Shown here: positions 27,274 through 36,284 of the stretch, in pieces
Layout: the number at the start of each line of letters is the position of its first letter
Numbering within the stretch: the stretch's first letter is position 1
Origin: Tateyamaria omphalii
Lineage (GTDB): Bacteria > Pseudomonadota > Alphaproteobacteria > Rhodobacterales > Rhodobacteraceae
NCBI RefSeq assembly: GCF_019802125.1
Contig: NZ_JAHVHT010000002.1
Location: 558,001 to 622,000, forward strand
Reading direction: 5' to 3'
Length of the DNA stretch: 64,000 bases
Position numbers and translations under genes: made by a program
The notes under the pieces: model-generated
What the model saw: the letters and a program-made list of their open reading frames with translations, nothing else
The model's database searches: none
Told to the model about the DNA's origin: nothing

Positions 27274-28542
27274 ATGAACGGACGATTTTTTGAACGTGGG
27301 GGTGCCGTACATCGGGTTGCACCCCCGGCACAACCTGACCCTACCCTTGCGGAGCGCGACGAAAGCAATGAAGAGCGCGGTGAACGGGTGCCTGTTGAGG
27401 CGCCTGAGGCTGCCCCGGAACCTCGGCCGACACCCCTGTCGGATGTGGATCAGTTCGAGTTTACGGACGAAGTGGAGAATGGCCGCCCGGCCAGCGACGT
27501 CGTGGGCCGGGGCCAGCCGGAGCAGGCGGTTGTGTTGAATGCGACCGGGGATGATGGGAGGGACGATCCCCCGCCAGACCCGGCACCGCAGGAAGATGCA
27601 GATCCCGACCCGGCACCGCCGCCGATTGATCTGCCCGACGAAGTGGCCGGGCCGACGGAGCAGGGCCGACCGGTCGGCACCATTCCGGGCGTACCGGAGG
27701 ATACGATTCCCGCCCCGGCGCCCGGGTTGGACAATGCGGAGTATGGGCGCGCGCCCGATGCTGCGCCGGACCCGAATGTGCCGGTTCTCTTGACCTCCTA
27801 CACCAGCGGGGGGGACGCGGCCACGTCCTACAACGTCACGATTGACTTCGTCGGCAGCTGGACGGTGGAGTTGCAGCAAGCCTTTGTGGATGCTGCCGAT
27901 TATCTCAGCACGATCATCCTGGCAGACCTGCCGGACGCCATCGTGGATGGTGTGTTTGTGGATGACATTGCCATTACGGCCACGCTTGAAACCAATGACG
28001 GCGTTGGCGGCACATTGGGCAGTGCCGGTCCACGGGAGTTGCGCGACGACGGCACCCTTTTGCCGTCCACTGGCGCGATGACCTTTGACATCGCGGATGC
28101 AGGAAACCTTTTGTCCGAAGGAAACTGGGATGCCGTGGTGGTCCATGAGATGCTGCACGCCTTGGGCTATGGCACGCTATGGGGTCTGCTTGGGCTGACA
28201 ACGGGGTCCATTGCAGGGGGCGATCTGCGGTTCATCGGGCCAAATGCGTTGAGCGTTTATGAAACCGAGTTTCCGGATGTGGCGGCAGGGGATCCCGGTT
28301 CGAATGCGGGTATCCCGATTGAAACCGATTTCGGCCCCGGTACTGCCGGAGGGCATTGGGACGAAGCCCTGTTTGAAAACGAGTTGATGACGGGGTTCAT
28401 CGATGACGGCGCATTCCTGTCGGTGATGAGCATCGCATCGCTGGAAGACCTTGGCTACGACACGGTGTTCGACAATCCGGGCGACCCCAACGACCTGTCG
28501 GCGCCGATCCCACCGGACCCCGTTCTGGACCTGATGGCCTAG
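27274..28542 (+). CDS. leishmanolysin-like zinc metalloprotease with disordered N-terminus
   Basis: 422 residues. Residues 1-170 are rich in proline, aspartate and glutamate and probably disordered (DPPPDPAPQEDADPDPAPPP). The catalytic region has VVVHEMLHALGYGTLW (HExxHxxG zinc site, about residues 290-305) and, some 65 residues later, GGHWDEALFENELMTG with the third ligand, as in M8 leishmanolysins, then SVMSIASLEDLGYDTVF, the Met-turn region. There is no signal peptide and no RTX repeats, so the secretion route is unclear. A TTG at 27268 precedes ATG 27274. It interrupts the sugar-acid cluster and is convergent with the GntR gene; their stop codons overlap. Confidence 0.8.
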   Translation: MNGRFFERGGAVHRVAPPAQPDPTLAERDESNEERGERVPVEAPEAAPEPRPTPLSDVDQFEFTDEVENGRPASDVVGRGQPEQAVVLNATGDDGRDDPPPDPAPQEDADPDPAPPPIDLPDEVAGPTEQGRPVGTIPGVPEDTIPAPAPGLDNAEYGRAPDAAPDPNVPVLLTSYTSGGDAATSYNVTIDFVGSWTVELQQAFVDAADYLSTIILADLPDAIVDGVFVDDIAITATLETNDGVGGTLGSAGPRELRDDGTLLPSTGAMTFDIADAGNLLSEGNWDAVVVHEMLHALGYGTLWGLLGLTTGSIAGGDLRFIGPNALSVYETEFPDVAAGDPGSNAGIPIETDFGPGTAGGHWDEALFENELMTGFIDDGAFLSVMSIASLEDLGYDTVFDNPGDPNDLSAPIPPDPVLDLMA

Positions 28543-29195
28543 GCCGGTTCGACACTGTCCGAGGTCAGCAGATGGCGGGCGAGGTGGTCGTGGATCTTTT
28601 GCCGCGTCAACGCCTCGTCCCCGGCCATGGCCGCGTCCAGGATCTGCTGGTGGTGCATGATGTTGTTGGAAATGAAGTCGAAGTCGCGATCTTCGACCAT
28701 CAGTTGCTGGCGGAAGCGGCAATAGACGCGGTGGTGCGTGTCGATGAGGGTCTGTGAGCCGCAGGCGGAAATCAGGGTTTCGTGAAACTGTGCCTCGGCT
28801 CCGAACCACAGGTCGACAAAGGGCGAGCGGTCGGTTGCCGTGTTCAGCCGCATTTCCAGATGGCTGAGCTGGTGGTGCGCGGCGGTCAGACGCGCCTCCC
28901 ACGCGACGCCGCCGCGGCGGATGGACATGACTGTGCCCTCGGCTTCCAGCAGGACGCGCAGGTGGGTCAGCTCGTGGATGACTTCGCGCGACTTCGCAGG
29001 CACGCGGAAGCCGCGCTGTTCCTGGAACTCGACCAGGCCCAAGGTCGACAGTCGGAAGAGCACCTCGCGAATCGTGCTTGCCGAGCAGCCGAATTCCTGT
29101 CGCAGATGCTCGGCGCGCACTTTCTGCCCATGTTCGAAACCGTTTGTCATCAAACGGTATCGTAGGGCTTCGAAGATGTCGGTGTCGTAGGGCAT
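28539..29195 (-). CDS. GntR-family (FCD) transcriptional regulator
   Basis: 218 residues. The N-terminal winged helix (FEALRYRLMTNGF..., VRAEHLRQEFGCSASTIREVLFRLSTLGLVEFQEQRGFRV) is followed by an all-helical FCD ligand domain with the metal-binding histidines (AEAQFHETLIS, NNIMHHQQILDAAM, KIHDHLARHL). It is divergent from the TRAP transporter (dctP at 29395) across 199 bp that carry direct repeats, so it most likely controls the TRAP-uxaA-kdgK operon in response to a sugar acid. Ligand unknown. Confidence 0.92.
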   Translation of the reverse strand: MPYDTDIFEALRYRLMTNGFEHGQKVRAEHLRQEFGCSASTIREVLFRLSTLGLVEFQEQRGFRVPAKSREVIHELTHLRVLLEAEGTVMSIRRGGVAWEARLTAAHHQLSHLEMRLNTATDRSPFVDLWFGAEAQFHETLISACGSQTLIDTHHRVYCRFRQQLMVEDRDFDFISNNIMHHQQILDAAMAGDEALTRQKIHDHLARHLLTSDSVEPA

Positions 29196-29239
29196 GGGCG
29201 CTGTTCAAATGATCGCAGAGGCTCTAGCCATAAATCACG

Positions 29240-29269
29240 AAATCTCGAAATTCCATCAAAATCTCAAAA
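29240..29269. promoter_or_regulatory. direct repeats, putative GntR operator
   Basis: AAATCTCGAAA at 29240-29250 and AAATCTCAAAA at 29259-29269, 19 bp apart (about two helical turns), lie in an AT-rich stretch between the GntR gene and dctP. Their position suits an operator; there is no experimental support in the sequence. Confidence 0.45.
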
Positions 29270-29394
29270 ATCGTCCTAATTTCATTTTTTTGTTGTCCCG
29301 TGAGGGCAAGTGCGCATAGCCTTCCGTTACGACACAGGAAGGTGGGCATCCGAACCTGCCACGTGCGCACACATAAAATGTCAGGGAGGATGAA

Positions 29395-30420
29395 ATGACA
29401 TTTCTGAAGAAGGCGGCTTCGGTCGCTGCTGTCGCTGCCCTTGCAGCCACGACGGCGATGACCGCATCGGCGGAAACCACCAAGCTGCGGATCCAGACGC
29501 ACTACGCCCCCGAGACCGTCTCGGGCAAGCTGGCGGCGCAGTATATCGACGACATTCAGTCGATGTCGAATGGCGAGATCGAAGTCGAAATGTTCTACTC
29601 GTCTTCGGTCGTGAAGTCGGTTGAGACGTTTGACGCGGCCGCCACGGGCATTCTGGACTGCGACATGACCGGTGGTGGGTACCAGACCGGCAAGAACTCC
29701 GCCTTCCAGTTCGTGGGCGACATCATGGGCGGTTACGAGACCCCCTATCAGCAGCTGAGCTGGCTGTATTTCGGTGGCGGCAAGGAAGCCGCGGCGCCGC
29801 TTTACAACAAGTACGGCATGGAGCTGATCGGCTGGTGGGTCTACGGTCAGGAGAGCTTTGCCTCATCGAAGCCGATCGAGAAGGTTGCCGACTTCAAGGA
29901 CTGGAAATTCCGGTCGCCCCCCGGCATGGAAACCAAGATCTTTGAAAAGCTGGGCGCCTCGCCCATCGTGATGGACTTCACCGAGATCTTTACAGCGCTG
30001 GAAACCGGCATCATCGACGGGGCGGACGCCTCGGGCCTTGCCAACAACGTAGGCTTGGGTCTGTATGACATCGTGAAATATGCCAACTTCCCCGGCTTCC
30101 ACTCGATGCCGTCGGATCACCTGGCCTGCAACAAGGCCGTGTTCGACGCGATGCCTGCGCACCACCAGACCATCATGAAAGTGGCCATGGAAGCGCTGGC
30201 GCTGCGCACCGCCCTGACGTTCGAAAAGAAGAACGCCGAGGCAGCAGCCCAACTGCGTGAGCAGGGCGTGACCCTGTCGCAATGGGCGCCGGAAGAGCTG
30301 CAGAAGTTCCGCAACGCAGCCCAGGCCACATGGCCCGAGTTCGCCGACACGCCGGAAGCCAAGGCGCTGGTTGATGCGCATCTGAGCTATCTGGAGCAGC
30401 TTGGCCTCGTGTCCAAGTAA
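29395..30420 (+). CDS. dctP: TRAP transporter substrate-binding protein (DctP family)
   Basis: 341 residues with a signal peptide (MTFLKKAASVAAVAALAATTAMTASA). DctP features include KLRIQTHYAPETVSGKLAAQYIDDIQ near the mature N-terminus and the arginine-containing KFRSPPGMETKIFEKLG that normally contacts the substrate carboxylate, then EIFTALETGIIDGADASG. It binds an organic acid in the periplasm and delivers it to the DctQM permease. The GGGAGGATGAA ribosome site is strong. Downstream genes for uronate breakdown suggest a hexuronate or aldonate ligand. Confidence 0.95.
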   Translation: MTFLKKAASVAAVAALAATTAMTASAETTKLRIQTHYAPETVSGKLAAQYIDDIQSMSNGEIEVEMFYSSSVVKSVETFDAAATGILDCDMTGGGYQTGKNSAFQFVGDIMGGYETPYQQLSWLYFGGGKEAAAPLYNKYGMELIGWWVYGQESFASSKPIEKVADFKDWKFRSPPGMETKIFEKLGASPIVMDFTEIFTALETGIIDGADASGLANNVGLGLYDIVKYANFPGFHSMPSDHLACNKAVFDAMPAHHQTIMKVAMEALALRTALTFEKKNAEAAAQLREQGVTLSQWAPEELQKFRNAAQATWPEFADTPEAKALVDAHLSYLEQLGLVSK

Positions 30421-30427
30421 GCGATCC

Positions 30428-30454
30428 TTGGGGTCCCGCGCGTCGGGGCCCCAA
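30428..30454 (+). other. intercistronic hairpin between dctP and dctQ
   Basis: Ten-bp stem TTGGGGTCCC/GGGGCCCCAA (one G-U) with loop GCGCGTC and no T run, just after the dctP stop. Such structures often stabilise the binding-protein mRNA so it exceeds the permease mRNA. Confidence 0.65.
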
Positions 30455-30518
30455 ACCGCCCGATGCCTCTTGGGTGAGAGCGTGATCGGGTCATTTCACA
30501 CCACAGGGGGACTACGTG

Positions 30519-31361
30519 ATGCAGGTGCGCTCCGGCACTCCGATCGAATGGATTGTGCCACTGGCATTCATCTTTTGCGCGGGCTGGATCGTCTGGCATA
30601 TGCCGGCCTTCACGCTCGATTTCTTTCCCCCCGAAGACCCGTCCCAATTCGATAAGCTGTCGGCGCTGTTCCGGCGCAATGACGTGACCCCCGGTCTGGG
30701 CGGTCTGTTCGGCGGGTTTGCCGATATTGTGGACTGGCTGGCCGCGCTTGGCATTCTGGTCTTTGGCTACCTGGGTGTCCGCACAGTCCAGCGCGCGGGC
30801 ATGGAGTTTGAAAGCTGGCGTGCCGCCGACCGTTTGGCCGTGTTCATCGGTCGCGTCACCATGATGCTGATCGTGCTGCTGACATCCGTGATGCTGTACG
30901 AGGTGATCCTGCGTTACGTGTTCGAGCGGCCGACGCTTTGGGCCAACGAGTTGAGCCTATGGCTGGCGGGCTTCGTGTTTCTGTGCGCGGGGCTTTATGC
31001 CATGCAACAGCGCAGCCACATTCGCATTGTCCTGCTTTACGATGCCGTGCCCCGCTGGGTGCAGCGCATATTCGACTGCATTTCGACCCTGCTGATCGTC
31101 ACCTTCGCCTTTTTCCTGATCTATGGCGGGTACGGCGAGGCCTTTGATAAGTTCTATCGTTGGGAGACTTTCGGCACCGCCTTTGACCCGCCGATCCCGG
31201 CCACGATGAAGCCGATGGTGCTGTTTGTCGTGGGCATGGTCGCCATTCAGGCTGTCATCAACCTGATCTCCGATTGGAACAAGGAAGAGGTCCACTACGG
31301 CGGCGAGGACCTCGACGAAGAAGAAATTGAGCGCATCAAGGCGCAAGTGGCAGGGAAATAG
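30519..31361 (+). CDS. dctQ: TRAP transporter small permease (DctQ family), extended
   Basis: 280 residues, longer than the usual ~160-180. The core DctQ domain is C-terminal (MMLIVLLTSVMLYEVILRYVFERPTLWANELSLWLAGFVFLCAG; residues ~110-155), with further helices up to about residue 250 and an acidic tail. Two extra helices are at the N-terminus (WIVPLAFIFCAGWIVWHMP and IVDWLAALGILVFGYLGV). Start ATG 30519 is used; a GTG directly precedes it at 30516. It lies 3 bp before dctM. The extra length is shared by a TRAP subgroup with an extended large permease. Confidence 0.9.
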   Translation: MQVRSGTPIEWIVPLAFIFCAGWIVWHMPAFTLDFFPPEDPSQFDKLSALFRRNDVTPGLGGLFGGFADIVDWLAALGILVFGYLGVRTVQRAGMEFESWRAADRLAVFIGRVTMMLIVLLTSVMLYEVILRYVFERPTLWANELSLWLAGFVFLCAGLYAMQQRSHIRIVLLYDAVPRWVQRIFDCISTLLIVTFAFFLIYGGYGEAFDKFYRWETFGTAFDPPIPATMKPMVLFVVGMVAIQAVINLISDWNKEEVHYGGEDLDEEEIERIKAQVAGK

Positions 31362-31364
31362 GTC

Positions 31365-32987
31365 ATGGATATCGGAACGATTTCACTGGTCCTGATGCTG
31401 GGCCTGATCCTGCTGCTGGCCATTGGTATGCCGCTTGGGCTGGCGTCTGCCATCCTCGCCGTGGGCGTGTTGGTCATGAAGTTCGAGCCGGAGTTGCTGC
31501 TGGCGCCGTGGACCTTTGGCGATGGTATTCTGACTGGAAGGCCCGGGGCGGGGCCGCTCAATATCCTCGCCCAACGAATATACGGGCTCTTAACGGATTA
31601 TGTACTCATATCCATTCCGCTCTTTATCTTCATGGCGGCCCTGCTGGAGCGGTCGGGCATCGCCAAGGAGATGTATTCGTCCCTGAACATCTGGCTGAAC
31701 CGCACCCGTGGTGGCATTGCCATCGTGACGTCGATCATGGCGGTTATCATGGCCGCGATGTCGGGGATCATCGGGGGCGAAGTTGTGCTGCTGGGCCTGA
31801 TCGCGCTGCCGCAGATGTTGCGGCTGGGGTACAATCAGAACCTCGCCATCGGTGTGATCTGTGCGTCGGGGTCGCTGGGGACCATGATCCCACCGTCGAT
31901 CGTCTTGATCATCTATGGTCTGATCACCGAGACGTCGATCAAGGCGCTGTTTACCGCGTCCTTTATCCCCGGCTTCATGCTGGCGTCGTTTATCATCATC
32001 TACATTATCATCCGCACGCAGTTGCGCCCCGAGGATGCGCCGCTGCCCGAGCCGGATGAGAGCGAACCCGCAGGCGGCGAGAAGGGGATGCTGTTCCTGG
32101 CCTTCCTGACGGTCGTGGTCGCGGGCTTTGCCGCGGCCTTGATGCTGCGGGCGATGTTCTTCGAATTCTCCGGTTCCAACGCCGCTGCGACGGGAGAGCA
32201 GGCGCGGTTCGGGACTGCGCCCTTCATCACCTATTTCGGTGTAACGCTCGCCATCGCTTTGGCCCTGATCTTTGGCGTCTTTGGCCGCACGCGCACGGCG
32301 CTGGGCTGGTCGATGGGCAAGGGGCTGGTGCCGCCCATCGTGGTGATCGGGGTTGTCATGGGGTCCATCTATGGCGGGATCACGGGCATCACCGAGGCCG
32401 CTGGCATGGGCGCGATGGCCGTGTTCATCATCGCGTGTTTCCGGGGCGAGGCGTCGTTCGAACTGGTGTGGGATTCGCTGATGCGGACCCTGAAATCGAC
32501 CGGCACGATCATCTGGGTGACCATTGGTGCGACGGCGCTGGCCGGTGCGTATACCATCGCGGGTGGGCCGACTTACGTGGCCGACTTCATTGTGGGCTCC
32601 GAACTGCCGACGATGGCCGTGATCCTGTTTATGATGCTGATCCTGCTGTTCATGGGGGCGTTCATGGATTGGGTTGGCATCGTGTTGCTGATCATCCCCG
32701 TGTTCCTGCCCATCGTGCTGAAGCTGCCGATTGATGAGATTGGCCTCTTTGGCGAGTTGAACCCGCGTCACGTGGCGATCTGGTTCGGTGTGGTATTCTG
32801 TATGAACATGCAGGTGAGCTTCCTTTCGCCGCCCTTTGGTCCCGCGGCCTTCTACCTGAAATCCGTGGCGCCGCCGCACATTCAGCTGACCGATATCTTC
32901 AAGGGGTTCCTGCCCTTTATCGGGATCCAGTTGATTGCCCTGTCGGTGCTGCTGATCTGGCCGCCTATCGTGTCCATCCTGCTTTAG
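31365..32987 (+). CDS. dctM: TRAP transporter large permease (DctM family), extended
   Basis: 540 residues and about 14 hydrophobic segments. DctM motifs include ISIPLFIFMAALLERSGIAKEMYSSLNIWLNRTRGGIAI, CASGSLGTMIPPSIVLIIYG and FMGAFMDWVGIVLLIIPVFLPIV. It is ~100 residues longer than the norm because of an insert of two helices and a linker around residues 225-315. It couples sodium entry to acid uptake. It is followed by uxaA after 9 bp, so transport and catabolism are cotranscribed. Confidence 0.94.
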   Translation: MDIGTISLVLMLGLILLLAIGMPLGLASAILAVGVLVMKFEPELLLAPWTFGDGILTGRPGAGPLNILAQRIYGLLTDYVLISIPLFIFMAALLERSGIAKEMYSSLNIWLNRTRGGIAIVTSIMAVIMAAMSGIIGGEVVLLGLIALPQMLRLGYNQNLAIGVICASGSLGTMIPPSIVLIIYGLITETSIKALFTASFIPGFMLASFIIIYIIIRTQLRPEDAPLPEPDESEPAGGEKGMLFLAFLTVVVAGFAAALMLRAMFFEFSGSNAAATGEQARFGTAPFITYFGVTLAIALALIFGVFGRTRTALGWSMGKGLVPPIVVIGVVMGSIYGGITGITEAAGMGAMAVFIIACFRGEASFELVWDSLMRTLKSTGTIIWVTIGATALAGAYTIAGGPTYVADFIVGSELPTMAVILFMMLILLFMGAFMDWVGIVLLIIPVFLPIVLKLPIDEIGLFGELNPRHVAIWFGVVFCMNMQVSFLSPPFGPAAFYLKSVAPPHIQLTDIFKGFLPFIGIQLIALSVLLIWPPIVSILL

Positions 32988-32996
32988 GAGAACGTC

Positions 32997-34496
32997 ATGG
33001 ATGCCATTCGCCTTGATCCGTCCGACAGCGTCGTGACGGCGACCCGCGCGCTTGAAGTCGGGGTCGAGGTTGAGGGCGTGCGTACCCGTGCGCTGATCCC
33101 GTCGGGGCATAAGATTGCTCTGCGGGATATGGCGAAGGGGGAGCCCATTCGGAAGTATGCGCAGGTGATTGGCTACGCGGCCGAGGACATTGCGGCAGGC
33201 GATCACGTACATACCCATAACGTCGAGTTTCGCGGCACCGACGTGGCCTATGAGTTTGCGACGAACCTGCGGCCAGTTGAGCCTGCCTCTGGCGATATGT
33301 TCATGGGGTATCGGCGCGAGAACGGGCAGGTGGGGACGCGGAACTACATTGCTATCGTGACCTCGGTGAACTGTTCGGCCACGGCGGCGCGGATGATTGC
33401 GGCGCATTTCACGCCTGAGATGCTGGCGGAATATCCGAATGTCGATGGCGTCGTCGCCTTTGTTCATGGGACCGGCTGCGGCATGGCGGGCGATGGCGAC
33501 GGGTTCGAGGCGTTGCAGCGGGTGATGTGGGGCTATGCGCGGCATCCGAACCATGCCGGTGTGCTGATGGTCGGTCTGGGGTGCGAGATGAACCAGATTG
33601 ACTGGCTGCTGGAGGCCTACGGGCTGAAGCAGGGGCGGCTGTTTCAGACGATGAACATTCAGTCGGTCGCCGGGCTGCGCCGGACGGTTGAGAAGGGGAT
33701 CGAGAAGGTGGCGGCGATGCTGCCGCTGGCCAATCAGGCGACGCGGGAGCCTTGCCCGGCATCGGAGTTGAAGGTGGCGCTGCAATGTGGCGGGTCGGAT
33801 GCGTGGTCTGGCATCACGGCGAACCCGGCTTTGGGCTATGCCACCGATCTGCTGGTGGCGCAGGGTGGCACGGGTGTGCTGGCAGAGACGCCGGAGATTT
33901 ATGGGGCGGAGCATTTGCTGACGGCCCGTGCGGTGGATCAGGCCACCGGCGAGCGGCTGCTCAATCTGATCCGCTGGTGGGAGGATTATACTGCCCGCAA
34001 CAAGGGGTCGATGGACAACAACCCGAGCCCCGGCAACAAGGCCGGTGGGTTGACTACCATTCTGGAGAAGTCGCTGGGGGCTGCGGCGAAGGGCGGGACG
34101 ACGCCTCTGGCTGGCGTTTACAAATACGCCGAGCAAGTACGGGCGCGTGGATTCACCTTCATGGATTCGCCTGGATACGACCCTGCGAGTGTGACCGGGC
34201 AGATTGCGGGGGGCTGCAATCTGGTGTGTTTCACTACGGGACGCGGGTCTGCCTTTGGCTCGAAACCCAGCCCGACGATCAAGGTGGCGACCAATACGGA
34301 AATGTACGGTCGGATGATCGAGGACATGGATGTGAATGCCGGTGCCATGCTAAGCGATGGCGTTTCTTTGGAGGAGAAGGGGCGCGAGATCTACGAGCTG
34401 TTCCTGCGCGTGGCCTCGGGCGAGATGTCGAAATCCGAAGCGCAGGGCTTGGGCGATTATGAGTTCGTGCCCTGGCAGATCGGGGCGGTGATGTGA
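32997..34496 (+). CDS. uxaA: altronate dehydratase family protein
   Basis: 499 residues. The N-terminal SAF domain (LIPSGHKIALRDMAKGEPIRKYAQVIGYA, HVHTHNVEF) is followed by the D-galactarate dehydratase/altronate hydrolase domain (GYRRENGQVGTRNYIAIVTSVNCSATAA, HGTGCGM, LMVGLGCEMNQI, PSPGNKAGGLTTILEKSLGAAAKGGTTPL, CFTTGRGSAFGSKPSPTIKV). It dehydrates D-altronate, or a related aldonate, to 2-keto-3-deoxygluconate. The metal is ferrous iron in known members. It lies between the TRAP genes and a PhyH-family gene. GarD-type galactarate specificity is an alternative. Confidence 0.88.
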   Translation: MDAIRLDPSDSVVTATRALEVGVEVEGVRTRALIPSGHKIALRDMAKGEPIRKYAQVIGYAAEDIAAGDHVHTHNVEFRGTDVAYEFATNLRPVEPASGDMFMGYRRENGQVGTRNYIAIVTSVNCSATAARMIAAHFTPEMLAEYPNVDGVVAFVHGTGCGMAGDGDGFEALQRVMWGYARHPNHAGVLMVGLGCEMNQIDWLLEAYGLKQGRLFQTMNIQSVAGLRRTVEKGIEKVAAMLPLANQATREPCPASELKVALQCGGSDAWSGITANPALGYATDLLVAQGGTGVLAETPEIYGAEHLLTARAVDQATGERLLNLIRWWEDYTARNKGSMDNNPSPGNKAGGLTTILEKSLGAAAKGGTTPLAGVYKYAEQVRARGFTFMDSPGYDPASVTGQIAGGCNLVCFTTGRGSAFGSKPSPTIKVATNTEMYGRMIEDMDVNAGAMLSDGVSLEEKGREIYELFLRVASGEMSKSEAQGLGDYEFVPWQIGAVM

Positions 34497-35392
34497 TGGA
34501 GTGTCTAACCGCTGAACAGAAAGCGCACTACGAGGAACATGGCTATCTGCTGGTTGAGAACCGGATACCGGATGAGTGGCTGACCAGGATCCGCGATGAG
34601 ATTGTGCGCTTCGAAGATGAAGCGGCTGCTATGACCGAGAGCAATGATCGGCTTGATCTGGAGGATAGCCACACGCCGAAGGAGCCGCGTCTACGGCGGA
34701 TCAAGCTGCCTCATACGATCTCGGATGTGTTTCGCGAGCTGATGTACTCGGATCATGTCTTGGCCCCGGCGCGGGACTTGGTTGGGCCGAACCTGCGGCT
34801 GCACACGACCAAGCTGAACATGAAATCGGCGGGCTATGGCGCGGCGGTGGAGTGGCATCAGGATTATGCGTTTTACCCTCACACCAATGACGACATTCTG
34901 GCCATCGGCATTTGCATCGACGACATGGCCGAGGAGAACGGGCCGCTGATGGTGTTCCCCGGATCGCACAAGGGGCCGGTATACGATCACCATGTGGATG
35001 GCGTCTTTGCCGGGGCGATGCTGCCGGATGAGAACGGGCTGGATATGGCGGACGCGGTGCCTCTGACTGGGCCAGCCGGGTCCATCAGCATTCATCACGG
35101 GCGGATCGTCCATGGGTCAGCTCTGAACACAAGCGACCGGGCGCGGCGCATTCTGTTCTACGAGATGATGGCGGCGGATGCGTTTCCCATCATGGGCAGC
35201 ATGACCAAGTGGGACGGGATCGAGGATTACAATACGCGGATGCTGTGCGGTGAGCCGACTCTGACGCCGCGCCTGAAGGACATCCCGATCCGCATTCCGC
35301 AGCCGCAACCGGATGTGCCGATTTCCATTTATGAGATTCAGAAGGGGCTGAAGACACGCGCCTTCCAAACCATTCCTGCCAAGGAGACATGA
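34496..35392 (+). CDS. phytanoyl-CoA dioxygenase family (Fe(II)/2-oxoglutarate) protein
   Basis: 298 residues. The facial triad is visible as WHQDYAF (His, Asp) and HHGRIVHGSALN (distal His), with an arginine for 2-oxoglutarate in SDRARRILFYEMM. The double-stranded beta helix also has IGICIDDMAEENGPLMVFPGSHKGP. The start ATG overlaps the uxaA stop (TGATG). It sits inside a sugar-acid operon, so it probably hydroxylates or demethylates a sugar derivative rather than phytanoyl-CoA; this is an inference from position. Substrate unknown. Confidence 0.87.
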   Translation: MECLTAEQKAHYEEHGYLLVENRIPDEWLTRIRDEIVRFEDEAAAMTESNDRLDLEDSHTPKEPRLRRIKLPHTISDVFRELMYSDHVLAPARDLVGPNLRLHTTKLNMKSAGYGAAVEWHQDYAFYPHTNDDILAIGICIDDMAEENGPLMVFPGSHKGPVYDHHVDGVFAGAMLPDENGLDMADAVPLTGPAGSISIHHGRIVHGSALNTSDRARRILFYEMMAADAFPIMGSMTKWDGIEDYNTRMLCGEPTLTPRLKDIPIRIPQPQPDVPISIYEIQKGLKTRAFQTIPAKET

Positions 35393-35393
35393 C

Positions 35394-36281
35394 ATGAGCA
35401 AACCGACGATTGGATTTATCGGCCTGGGCCTGATGGGTGGGGCCATGGTGGGGCGGTTGCAGGATCAGGGCTATGATCTGGTGGTGATTGCGAACCGGAC
35501 GCGGACCTATGTGGACCGTGCGGTGGAGCGTGGCGCTGTGGAGGTGACATCTGCGAAGGCTGTGGCCGAAGGGTCCGACATCGTGATGCTGTGCATGGAC
35601 ACGTCGGACAATGTCGAGGCGCGGATGCGGGGGCCCGAGGGCGTTATCGCCGGTTTGAAGCCGGGTGCTGTGGTCATTGATTTTGGGACGTCCTTGCCCG
35701 CGTCGACCAAGGCTTTGGGGGCAGAGGTGGCGAGTGTCGGTGGCACGATGCTGGATTGTCCCATCGGGCGGACGCCAATGCACGCCAAGGACGGTCTGTT
35801 GAATCTGATGGGGTCGGGGGACAAGGCGGCCTTTGATCGGGTGAAGCCGGTGCTGGATGATCTGGGCGAGAACGTCTTTCACCTCGGCGTCCTTGGCACC
35901 GGGCACACGATCAAGCTGATCAACAACTTCTATGCGCAGGCTTGTGCCAATGCGATGGCGGAAAGCTATGCCATTGCGGACGTGATGGGCGTGGATCGGC
36001 AGGGTTTGTATGACGTGATGTCGGCGGGGCCGCTGAAGTCGGGGATGATGGATTTTGTGACTGCATATGCGCTGCAGGGTGACGATCAACAGCTTGCGTT
36101 TTCCATCAAGAATGCGGCGAAGGACGTTGGGTATTACGCGCAGATGTGCAGTGATGCGGGCGTGCAGTCGATGATGTCGGGCAGCACGCTGGACAGCCTG
36201 CGCGGGTCCATTGACGCGGGTCGCGGGGAAGAGATGGTACCGTTGCAAGTCGATTTCTTCGCCGACCGCTTCAAGGGGTAG
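35394..36281 (+). CDS. 3-hydroxyisobutyrate dehydrogenase-family oxidoreductase
   Basis: 295 residues: FIGLGLMGGAMVGRLQDQG (cofactor), LDCPIGRTPMHAKDGLLNLMGSG (substrate loop), and the catalytic Lys in HTIKLINNFYAQACANAM. The usual DAPVSGG loop reads DCPIGRTP here, marking a divergent subgroup. It starts 1 bp after the PhyH-family gene stop, within the TRAP-uxaA operon. It may oxidise the product of that oxygenase or of a sugar acid. Substrate unknown. Confidence 0.87.
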   Translation: MSKPTIGFIGLGLMGGAMVGRLQDQGYDLVVIANRTRTYVDRAVERGAVEVTSAKAVAEGSDIVMLCMDTSDNVEARMRGPEGVIAGLKPGAVVIDFGTSLPASTKALGAEVASVGGTMLDCPIGRTPMHAKDGLLNLMGSGDKAAFDRVKPVLDDLGENVFHLGVLGTGHTIKLINNFYAQACANAMAESYAIADVMGVDRQGLYDVMSAGPLKSGMMDFVTAYALQGDDQQLAFSIKNAAKDVGYYAQMCSDAGVQSMMSGSTLDSLRGSIDAGRGEEMVPLQVDFFADRFKG

Positions 36282-36284
36282 CAG

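Noticed and set aside
31590..34136. 848-codon open frame on the minus strand opposite dctM and uxaA
   Set aside because: It has low-complexity His/Arg/Gln-rich translation typical of antisense to high-GC coding DNA, and real genes with strong motifs occupy the plus strand.
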